Origin: Rhodococcus sp. RD6.2
GTDB taxonomy: Bacteria > Actinomycetota > Actinomycetes > Mycobacteriales > Mycobacteriaceae
Reading direction: 5' to 3'
Length of the DNA: 64,000 nucleotides
Assembly (NCBI RefSeq): GCF_001040705.1
Contig: NZ_CVQP01000012.1
Location: forward strand, 62,001-126,000
This document shows positions 58,363 to 64,000 of this stretch, piece by piece. The translations under genes were made by a program, and so were the position numbers. Below the pieces are notes generated by a model that worked only from the letters and a program-made list of their open reading frames with translations, made no database searches and had not been told where the DNA came from. Every line of letters begins with the position of its first letter. The stretch's first letter is position 1.

Positions 58363-59595
58363 CTACTCCCCAACGGGATCGGGCAATCCCACTATCTCCC
58401 GCGAAGGAAGCGGGTTGCCTTCCTTGGCGGCGGCGGCGATCACGCGATCCGGCACCCCGAGGAGTCTTGCGTAGCGTTTCCAGCCATCGAGCGCGAGGCG
58501 TGTGATCAATGTGTCACTTCCACCGCCGACTTCAAGCGGTAGACGTCGGGCGTACCTCTCAACCTGCCCGAGCGCGTGACCCGGCCATCTCGAGCGTTCC
58601 GTGGCAAACGCCTGATAATCAGGGTTGACCCACACCTGATCGGCCAGGTCGCCACGATCGATACCCTGCGCTATCAGCCAGTTGGTGGCCTCGACACGGC
58701 CGGCACCTCGCGGCAACCAGACCATGATGGCCTGCAGTCGACCCCGTGCATAGATGGTGACGTTGAACGGCAGTGTTGCTGGTCGCGCCTCCGACGGGGA
58801 TTTCCACCGCGCCCACTTCAGCGGAATACGCCGAGCGACTGCGAGCTCGAGTTCATCGAGGTCATGGCCTGTGATCCCGAGTTCGGTGGCGTGTACAAGT
58901 CGCACGAGGTCGACCGCCTGCCCCTTCACCCAGGCCCAGTCGCCATCCAGCACCGCGCGAGGGCACAGGGTCCGGGGCATCGCCACGACGCGGCGTGGGG
59001 ACAACAGCAGTCCTCGACGCCGGCGGGACTCGACGGCGAAGATCCCCTCGATCAAGAGCTGCGCGCCCAGAACTGGGCCCCAGGGTCCGACTGTGGGCGG
59101 CGCGACATCCCGTCCGCGTTCGTCGGCAGTGGGTTCTCGGTCGAGAGTCGAGTCCAAGAGCGTGTCGGTGGGCTGCGCGGCCGGACGAGGCTTGTCATCG
59201 ACGGTGAGACCTGAGTTCGCTACCGCCAGCCGGGTGATCAGCACGTACAAACCGAGGTCCGAAGTTGCATCGGCAGCAGCGAGGCCGACCTGCGCATCGA
59301 AGCTGGAGTAGATGCTCTCAGCGAGTTCGCGGTCTTCGTGAGCGAGGTGGAGGTAGGCGGCGATCAGCACGTGGGACGACGCCTGCAACTGGCGGTGACG
59401 AAACTCGGCACGCAGCCGGCGGGCGGTGCTCACCGCATCGTCAAGCTGCGGGTAATCGCCGCGGAGGGTTACGAGATCTGCGGGTGCGACCCCACCTTTT
59501 CCAGTCTCGACCTGCTGCCACATACGGATAGCGCGACGCGCTGCCTCTTGCTCACCCGGCTCCCACGCGGTGCTCTGTCGAGGTTCGATGGTCAT
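58363..59595 (-). CDS. Unrecognised 410-residue protein of the defence operon region
   Basis: No family recognised. The N-terminal half is helical (ARRAIRMWQQVETGKGGVAPADLVTLRGDYPQLDDAVSTARRLRAEFRHRQLQ, then HVLIAAYLHLAHEDRELAESIYSSFDAQVGLAAAD), a low-complexity charged linker follows near residue 130-165, and the C-terminal half is mixed with many Trp and Arg (WARWKSPSEARP, NVTIYARGRLQAIMVWLPRG, DTLITRLALDGWKRYARLLG). No signal peptide or membrane helix is seen. AGGAGG precedes the ATG. It lies 168 bases upstream of the helicase on the same strand, so it may be the first gene of the same defence operon or a separate cargo gene. Confidence 0.7.
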   Translation of the reverse strand: MTIEPRQSTAWEPGEQEAARRAIRMWQQVETGKGGVAPADLVTLRGDYPQLDDAVSTARRLRAEFRHRQLQASSHVLIAAYLHLAHEDRELAESIYSSFDAQVGLAAADATSDLGLYVLITRLAVANSGLTVDDKPRPAAQPTDTLLDSTLDREPTADERGRDVAPPTVGPWGPVLGAQLLIEGIFAVESRRRRGLLLSPRRVVAMPRTLCPRAVLDGDWAWVKGQAVDLVRLVHATELGITGHDLDELELAVARRIPLKWARWKSPSEARPATLPFNVTIYARGRLQAIMVWLPRGAGRVEATNWLIAQGIDRGDLADQVWVNPDYQAFATERSRWPGHALGQVERYARRLPLEVGGGSDTLITRLALDGWKRYARLLGVPDRVIAAAAKEGNPLPSREIVGLPDPVGE

Positions 59596-59818
59596 GCAGG
59601 CCTCCTGGCTGGTCGTGTGGCGTGAGTCGATACGGCAGCCCGAACGATCGGGATAGGGGGACAGACGAACCTGCCGAACAGCTGCCCGCGGGGCGAGCGA
59701 ATCCGCTACGGGCTCAAAGTCGAGCTCTCATGGATAGAGGCCCGGTTGTTGCTGGCAACGACGGCCTTGATCGTGGCTGGTGACTACTTGGATCCGCCAC
59801 GGGCAGCACCAAAGCGCG

Positions 59819-60388
59819 CTACGACGAGCTTGCGGTGGGCGCGGACAGATAGCGGTACGCGGTTGCGCGAGAGACACCCAGGACTCGGGCAATGTCCGGA
59901 ACCGAGAGTCCCTGATCCCGCAGCTGGACGGCCTTGGTGGCATCCGCATCGTTGACCTTGCGGGGACGCCCGCCCCGCCGACCGTTCGCTGCGGCCGCAG
60001 CCAGGCCGGCTTGGGTGCGTTCGATCATCGTGTCGCGCTCCAGCTGCGCGAATGCCGCCATGATCGTCAGCATTGCCCGGCCCATCGCGCCCTCGGTCGT
60101 GAGCCCCTCAGTGAGGCTGCGGAACCCGATGCCGCGGGCGCGCAGCTGCTCTACAACGTCCAGGACGTGTCGGGTATTGCGGCCGAGGCGATCCAGCTTC
60201 CACACGGTCAGGACGTCACCCTCGCGGAGGTGGTTGAGGCACTGGTCGAGTTCGGGCCGCGTGGAGGTCGAGCCGCTGACACCGTGGTCGGTGAAAATGC
60301 GCTCCGCGCCGGCCTCATGCAGCGCCGCCTGCTGGAGTTCAGGGTTCTGGTCCGTCGTGCTTACTCGCGCGTACCCGATCACTGCCAT
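59819..60388 (-). CDS. Serine recombinase, resolvase/invertase type
   Basis: A 189-residue small serine recombinase: catalytic domain MAVIGYARVSTTDQNPELQQAAL with the nucleophile Ser in ARVST, VWKLDRLGRNTRHVLDVVEQL, TTEGAMGRAMLTIMAAFAQLERD, and a C-terminal HTH (DATKAVQLRDQGLSVPDIARVLGVSRATAYRYL). This is the size of Tn3 resolvases and DNA invertases. The frame is intact. A 31-base imperfect palindrome (60401-60431) sits 13 bases upstream of its start. No transposase is nearby, so it may be the remainder of a transposon or an own resolution system of the island. Confidence 0.92.
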   Translation of the reverse strand: MAVIGYARVSTTDQNPELQQAALHEAGAERIFTDHGVSGSTSTRPELDQCLNHLREGDVLTVWKLDRLGRNTRHVLDVVEQLRARGIGFRSLTEGLTTEGAMGRAMLTIMAAFAQLERDTMIERTQAGLAAAAANGRRGGRPRKVNDADATKAVQLRDQGLSVPDIARVLGVSRATAYRYLSAPTASSS

Positions 60389-60400
60389 GACCGCCTCCGT

Positions 60401-60431
60401 CTCATAATCCCGTCAAGCTCGGGGTTATGAG
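60401..60431. promoter_or_regulatory. Inverted repeat upstream of the resolvase, candidate res subsite
   Basis: 12-base arms (60401-60412 and 60420-60431) agree at 11 positions around a 7-base centre. A second inverted repeat, GTTGAG-GTGT-CTCAAC, is at 60509-60524. Spacing of about 100 bases between them resembles a multi-site res region; binding is inferred. Confidence 0.5.
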
Positions 60432-60717
60432 AATACTGGTTTTGAGACAGGTTTTCAAGACGGTTGTCGAGTTGGTCAACCCGCGGCGGGGTGAGGCTGC
60501 CGTTCCCGGTTGAGGTGTCTCAACAACCCATCGTTTCTGAGACTGGGCTCCGAGGACGAACGCGCTGCGCTGGCTCGAAGGTGCGGTTTACGATAAAATG
60601 GGAACGTATGTTCGAACACTGATTGGGCGAGTAGCGCTCGGTAAAGACTTGGGGACAGAGCGAAATCGAGGGGTAAGGATGGCGCGATCGCGATGCGGGC
60701 AACCTACACTTCGACCT

Positions 60718-61638
60718 ATGGAGTGCGTCAACGAGGCGGAGGCAGCAGTGCTCATTGCGCTGCTGCACGCTCGGCCACGCAAGATGAGCTGGTCGGCGAT
60801 CGCATCCGAAGTTGCACTGAGAGGCTCGGCCACTGCGCTCTGGGACGAGTGCTTCCCTCCGACGCTTGAAGGAGTAAATGACCTCGATGGACACCTCGCC
60901 CGCGCGTGGGAGAGCCTGGAGGCCTGGCGGAGTGAGGACTTCAAGCTTCTGACAGTGCTCGACGGGGGGTATCCCTCTCGGCTGCGTGAGATCCATCAGG
61001 TGCCGCCGATCGTGTTTGTCCGTGGTCAGCTGCGCGACGACGAGGTTGCGGTGTCCGTGGTTGGCTCCCGCCGCGCTAGTGACCGGGGTCGTGCTGTGGC
61101 AGCGCGAATCGCTGAGGGGCTTGTCGATCGAGGGATTGCTGTCCTATCGGGTCTCGCTGAAGGGATCGACGCAGCCGCGCACACGGCGACGTTGAAGGCG
61201 GGTGGGCGGCCGATCGGTGTAATTGGGACGGGGATCAACCGCTCGTATCCGGCCGGAAACCGGACTCTTCAGGCGGAGGTAGCGAAGCGCGGAGCGGTCG
61301 TATCGCAGTTTTGGCCAGACGCCCCGCCCCAGAAGCACAGCTTCCCGATGCGAAACGCGACGATGTCTGGTCTCGGCCGAGCATCGATCGTCGTAGAGGC
61401 CGGTGAACACAGCGGGGCACGTATCCAGGCTCGCCTGGCGGTTGAACACGGGCGGCCCGTCATTCTTACGGACATGGTTGTTGGTGCAACGACATGGGCA
61501 CGTGACCTTCTGACGCGTCCGGGTGTTTACCTCGCGAACTCGACGGCAGAGTTGATGGATCTGGTCGATCAGCTGACTCAGACTGCCGCCGGTGTAGACG
61601 ACTGGTCGAACGTCCTTCCCGACCTCGTGGACCATTGA
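60718..61638 (+). CDS. DprA/Smf-like protein, ShosA-type antitoxin candidate
   Basis: A 306-residue protein with a short helical head (NEAEAAVLIALLHARPRKMSW, then SAIASEVALRGSATALWDE) and a DprA-type Rossmann domain: VSVVGSRRASDRGRAVAARIAEGL, VLSGLAEGIDAAAHTATL, GVIGTGINRSYPAGN, SFPMRNATMSGLGRASIVVEAGEHSGARIQARLAVEHGRPV. In the chromosome DprA loads RecA on incoming DNA; here it is coupled to a phosphoribosyltransferase inside a mobile island, which fits the ShosTA pair. ATG 60718 is used, with TACACT eight bases upstream; ATG 60679 (GAGGGG upstream) and ATG 60598 are alternatives. TAAAAT at 60594-60599 may be the promoter. The stop overlaps the next start. Confidence 0.85.
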   Translation: MECVNEAEAAVLIALLHARPRKMSWSAIASEVALRGSATALWDECFPPTLEGVNDLDGHLARAWESLEAWRSEDFKLLTVLDGGYPSRLREIHQVPPIVFVRGQLRDDEVAVSVVGSRRASDRGRAVAARIAEGLVDRGIAVLSGLAEGIDAAAHTATLKAGGRPIGVIGTGINRSYPAGNRTLQAEVAKRGAVVSQFWPDAPPQKHSFPMRNATMSGLGRASIVVEAGEHSGARIQARLAVEHGRPVILTDMVVGATTWARDLLTRPGVYLANSTAELMDLVDQLTQTAAGVDDWSNVLPDLVDH

Positions 61639-62399
61639 GCTTGGTGGAAGAGGTAAGCCGTGAGCTCGTTGCCAGCGCGGGCGGCTATCTACGAAACGTG
61701 GTGCGCGTCTCTGGTGTGACTTGTGAGGTCTGTAGGACGCCGGTTGAGCAGCCGTACGTGCGGTGCTTTCGGTGCCACTCCGCGGCGAGCGGTCTCTCCA
61801 GTGGGCGTCTAGCGGATGTTGTCGTCCCGTTGACGTACGCGGTTGGCGGGCAGCAATCGGGCTACCTTCTGCGGCACTATAAGGACGACGTTTCACCGGC
61901 TACTCGGTTGCGTCTGCAGCAGACCATTAGCAGGATCATCGTCCTTGGGATCGTCTGTCACGAGCGATGTATCGCCGAATCAGTTGGTCGGCCGGTCAAC
62001 GTGCGGATGACGATCCCGTCGCTCAGCGGGCGGGCAGGAGTGCATCCACTTGAGCAGCTTGCGCGCACGATGCAGGCGGTAGGAGAGCTTCCTGCGTTGG
62101 TGAAGTCCGACCGGGCGACCTCGCAGCGAGTGGTCAGCGCGTCACAGTTCGAGCTTGCCCCAGGCAGCGACGTCGTCGGCAAGCATGTCTTGCTGATCGA
62201 CGACGTATGGACGACGGGGTCGCGCGCGCAGTCCGCTGCGCTCTGCGTTAGGGCGGCTGGCGCTTCCGCGGTGTCGGTCCTTGTGGTTGCACGGTGGCTG
62301 GACCCGAACTTTGGGCCGACTGGCCCATTCATCAAGAGCAGGCTGACGTCGGACTACGACCCGGCCACATGTCCAGTCACTGGTGGAGCGTGCCCATAG
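61635..62399 (+). CDS. Phosphoribosyltransferase-domain protein, ShosT-type toxin candidate
   Basis: A 254-residue ComF-like protein. An N-terminal four-cysteine segment (CEVCRTPVEQPYVRCFRCHS) resembles a zinc ribbon; YLLRHYKDD follows, and the C-terminal type I phosphoribosyltransferase domain has the PRPP loop HVLLIDDVWTTGSRAQSAALCVRAAGA. Start TTG 61635 overlaps the stop of the DprA-like gene (TTGA); GTG 61644 is possible. PRPP-binding residues are intact, so it should be active. In the ShosTA system the phosphoribosyltransferase is the toxic partner and the DprA-like protein neutralises it; here the assignment is by domain pairing and island context. Confidence 0.83.
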   Translation: MSLVEEVSRELVASAGGYLRNVVRVSGVTCEVCRTPVEQPYVRCFRCHSAASGLSSGRLADVVVPLTYAVGGQQSGYLLRHYKDDVSPATRLRLQQTISRIIVLGIVCHERCIAESVGRPVNVRMTIPSLSGRAGVHPLEQLARTMQAVGELPALVKSDRATSQRVVSASQFELAPGSDVVGKHVLLIDDVWTTGSRAQSAALCVRAAGASAVSVLVVARWLDPNFGPTGPFIKSRLTSDYDPATCPVTGGACP

Positions 62400-62422
62400 C
62401 CGCTGGGTGGATCACCGAGGCG

Positions 62423-62445
62423 TGCCCACATTTTGCCCACACTTG
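62423..62445. repeat. Right-end copy of a 23-base sequence also present in int
   Basis: TGCCCACATTTTGCCCACACTTG-like sequence (two TGCCCACA units) that agrees at 21 of 23 bases with 43448-43470 near the left end, in the same orientation. It lies about 93 bases inside attR; the left copy lies about 72 bases inside attL and codes for SVGKVWA of the integrase. Either arm-type integrase sites or a remnant of an earlier int 3' end. Confidence 0.55.
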
Positions 62446-62537
62446 CCCGCAAAGCGGGGTGATCTGGCGCTATCCCGAGTGAGCTGTCACCGCAGGTAAC
62501 GCCCGGTTTCCGGCTCTGACCAGCAGGGCTCGGCAGA

Positions 62538-62560
62538 GTTCAAATCCCTCCGCTTCCGCC
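62538..62560 (+). repeat. attR core
   Basis: Exact copy of the last 23 bases of the tRNA-Ser gene (43354-43376). The bases to its left do not match the tRNA, which shows where the crossover segment ends. This marks the right boundary of the island. Confidence 0.92.
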
Positions 62561-62565
62561 AACAG

Positions 62566-62599
62566 GTCAGGGGGCGGTCCTCATGGACCGCCCCCTGAC
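62566..62599 (+). terminator. Hairpin next to attR, probable original tRNA-Ser terminator
   Basis: A perfect 15-bp stem (62566-62580 with 62585-62599), loop TCAT, five bases beyond the attR core. In the uninterrupted chromosome it would directly follow the tRNA-Ser gene. Confidence 0.8.
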
Positions 62600-62783
62600 G
62601 TCCGAAGATCCGCCAACCTTTCGATGTGACGCGGACATGACACTCGATCGCCTGTACCGCGAGCGTGGCCTCGAGAAGTAGGGCGGCTTTCCGGCGAAGA
62701 CGGTCCGTCGACCGGGCCATACGCGGTGCGGTCGCGGAGCTTCTCGGCGTAACGACACCCGCGACGATCGCGGTATTCAGGAC

Positions 62784-63332
62784 ATGAACGGTTGGCGAGC
62801 CCTGCTGGTCGCGTTGGTGGGTACAGGACTCATCGGCTGCGCAACCGATGCCGGGGAGGATGGCCCGCCCTCGCCGGTTACGACGAGTTCGTCTGCGCCG
62901 ACGAGTGCTCCCACGCAGGCGCGCGTAGCTGAGTCGCCATCGCCGACCGCGGTGCCCGAACCGGTCGAGATCACGGTGCAACAGCCCCCGACTCCGGTGG
63001 CGACAGAGCCGGCCCCAGTCATCACCGGCTGCCAGATGGGGATGGGACCGATCGAGACGTACTGGTCCGACGGGTCGGTCACCGGGTACTCGGACTACTG
63101 CCAAGCGCAACACGACGCGGCGCTGTCCGCCGAGGTGGAGGCCAATCGCAACGCGCCCTACCCCGAGCAGGAGTCCACCTACACGCCGCTTCCGCAGGTG
63201 GAACCGAAGGACGATTTCGACACGTCGTACCGTTGCACGAACCGGATCGACTACACGGGTGATCCCCGGTCGAACGCCGAAATCAACTCCATCGGCGCCA
63301 CTACCGGTTACTGTCCCGAACCGATCAACTGA
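62784..63332 (+). CDS. Proline-rich lipoprotein of unknown function
   Basis: A 182-residue protein with a lipobox: MNGWRALLVALVGTGLIGC, Cys19 being the lipidated residue. A Pro/Ser/Thr linker (about residues 25-80) leads to a C-terminal part with QMGMGPIETYWSDGSVTGYSDYC and YRCTNRIDYTGDP, with four cysteines (residues about 83, 105, 150, 177) that could pair. The phrase G-x-IETYWSDGSVTGYSDYC recurs in small actinobacterial exported proteins of unknown role. TTCAGGA stands before the ATG. It lies outside the island, 223 bases from attR. Confidence 0.78.
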   Translation: MNGWRALLVALVGTGLIGCATDAGEDGPPSPVTTSSSAPTSAPTQARVAESPSPTAVPEPVEITVQQPPTPVATEPAPVITGCQMGMGPIETYWSDGSVTGYSDYCQAQHDAALSAEVEANRNAPYPEQESTYTPLPQVEPKDDFDTSYRCTNRIDYTGDPRSNAEINSIGATTGYCPEPIN

Positions 63333-63456
63333 CCTCCGAGCAGCCAACCTTCCGGTGCCATATCCCGACCCTTGCTCAGCGCGGTGTTCTGCATGACTTG
63401 GGTTGCAGCAGGAATTCATTCGCTCAGCCGGCCAATCTCCAGCTTGTATCGAAGCG

Positions 63457-63509
63457 CTGCGACCACCGGGTCGGCATCCCCCCTACAGATGCCGATCCGG
63501 TGGTCGCAG
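63457..63509. terminator. Long 22-bp hairpin
   Basis: Arms 63457-63478 and 63488-63509 match at 21 of 22 positions (the odd pair can wobble), loop of nine bases. It is 125 bases after the lipoprotein stop. There is no T-run; a terminator is the simplest reading. Confidence 0.65.
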
Positions 63510-63941
63510 GTCAGGCCGCAACAGGTCTGGCGGGTATGTCCTGAGCGGCCTTGTTCCCGTGCATGTCCGCAGATGTATCGATCTGCGATGAGCAGGAACA
63601 GGGAAGCTACGAGCCCACGATCAGTTTCGTTGCCATACTTATTGTTTCGACATCAGCCGATCCGAATTCGGCGTTGGCGCTGACCGAGGTATCGATGCGC
63701 CCGGACTTCATCGGTGGACACCCCAGTCGACGTTGGGGTGACCAGTTACTTCGCAATGGGCTCAGTCGATTGGCTGACTACTGCGGACAGTCGCCATCGT
63801 GCTGTTCCCTCCTGCGGTGTGACGGGTGTCAGCCAACCACACGGCATGGCGTCGTGTCGCCCCTGAACAGGCCTTTTCCGTGACAAGGATTACTGTCATC
63901 TCCGACCCCCTGACACAGTCGCAGTGCCACTCCCCCCTGAT

Positions 63942-63992
63942 GTAGCACTGCGCAGTGCTACCAGGCATCCTTGTGGCACTCGGAGTGTCACA
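63942..63992. promoter_or_regulatory. Palindrome cluster at the right edge
   Basis: GTAGCACTGCGCAGTGCTAC at 63942-63961 is a perfect 20-bp palindrome. TGTGGCACTCGGAGTGTCACA at 63972-63992 is a near-palindrome with the related half-site GGCACT, and GCAGTGCCAC occurs at 63921-63930. Several AGTGC/GCACT half-sites within 75 bases suggest a multi-site operator for a gene beyond the edge. Confidence 0.5.
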
Positions 63993-64000
63993 AGGGGAAG

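Larger units (their letters stand above)
63333..64000. other. Stretch without a supported gene at the right edge
   Basis: About 670 bases. No frame here has coding character or a good start. It contains the long hairpin at 63457-63509 and a group of palindromes at 63918-63992. A gene may begin just beyond the right edge. Confidence 0.5.

Noticed and set aside
60718-62399. True competence genes dprA and comF
   Set aside because: Overlapping order, location inside an island and the defence setting favour a ShosTA-type pair; no other competence gene is near.
62538-62560. Second tRNA gene at the right end
   Set aside because: Only the T-loop, acceptor and CC part are present; there is no D-arm or anticodon arm. 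It is the attR core.
62567-62758. Minus-strand small open frame next to attR
   Set aside because: It runs through the hairpin 62566-62599, is Arg/Ser-rich and has no ribosome-binding site.
63551-63883. Plus-strand open frame of 110 codons near the right edge
   Set aside because: No good start signal, composition unlike neighbours, many Cys and Ser; no family pattern.

Overview
The window is high-GC actinobacterial DNA. The flanking regions carry an arabinogalactan gene set arranged as in Mycobacteriales: GtrA-like/dprE1/dprE2/aftA on the left and quinone reductase/class V aminotransferase-like/bpa/wzt/glfT1/wzm on the right. The latter order matches the Rv3777-Rv3783 neighbourhood of Mycobacterium tuberculosis. 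Together with an Mce protein, rmlABC genes and many small regulators, this points to Rhodococcus or a close Nocardiaceae relative. Species cannot be named from the sequence alone.

Left chromosomal part (1-43289). A lipase fragment is followed by an HTH gene divergent from a type I methionine aminopeptidase, an ECF sigma factor coupled to a DinB-like enzyme, DoxX and PspC membrane proteins, and a large LuxR-type ATPase. Small secreted two-cysteine proteins surround aftA (6722-8633 and 10667-11083). dprE1-dprE2 supply decaprenyl-phosphoryl-arabinose, AftA starts arabinan, and the GtrA protein sits beside them. Then come a PDZ serine protease, an orphan Mce protein, a CoA-transferase/HMG-CoA-lyase-like pair, an IclR/MFS/old-yellow-enzyme cluster, and rmlC-rmlA with rmlB nearby for dTDP-rhamnose. 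Two secreted pentapeptide-repeat proteins precede a GlfT2-like galactofuranosyltransferase, a GT-C enzyme and the bpa-wzt-glfT1-wzm operon. Thus linker rhamnose (Rml), galactan start and export (GlfT1, Wzm/Wzt), galactan extension (GlfT2-like), arabinose donor (DprE1/2) and arabinan priming (AftA) all map within 40 kb.

Integrated element (43354-62560). A 19.2 kb island sits in the 3' end of a tRNA-Ser(UGA) gene, bounded by a 23-bp direct repeat. From left to right it holds a terminator, a tyrosine integrase, an HTH repressor overlapping it, an inverted-repeat operator pair, a small excisionase-like protein and a primase-polymerase/RecA-fold replication protein. The cargo follows: a three-gene minus-strand operon (SNF2 helicase-DUF3883, DUF1156 DNA methyltransferase, DUF499 ATPase with an N-terminal Swt1-type HEPN domain), an unrecognised 410-residue protein upstream of it, a serine resolvase, and a DprA-like/phosphoribosyltransferase pair that looks like the ShosTA defence toxin-antitoxin. 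No capsid, portal or conjugation genes are visible, so this is best read as a satellite-like or mobilisable island carrying anti-phage cargo.

Right chromosomal part (62561-64000). A strong hairpin that was probably the original tRNA terminator is followed by a lipoprotein gene and about 670 bases without a supported gene but with a long hairpin and several palindromes.
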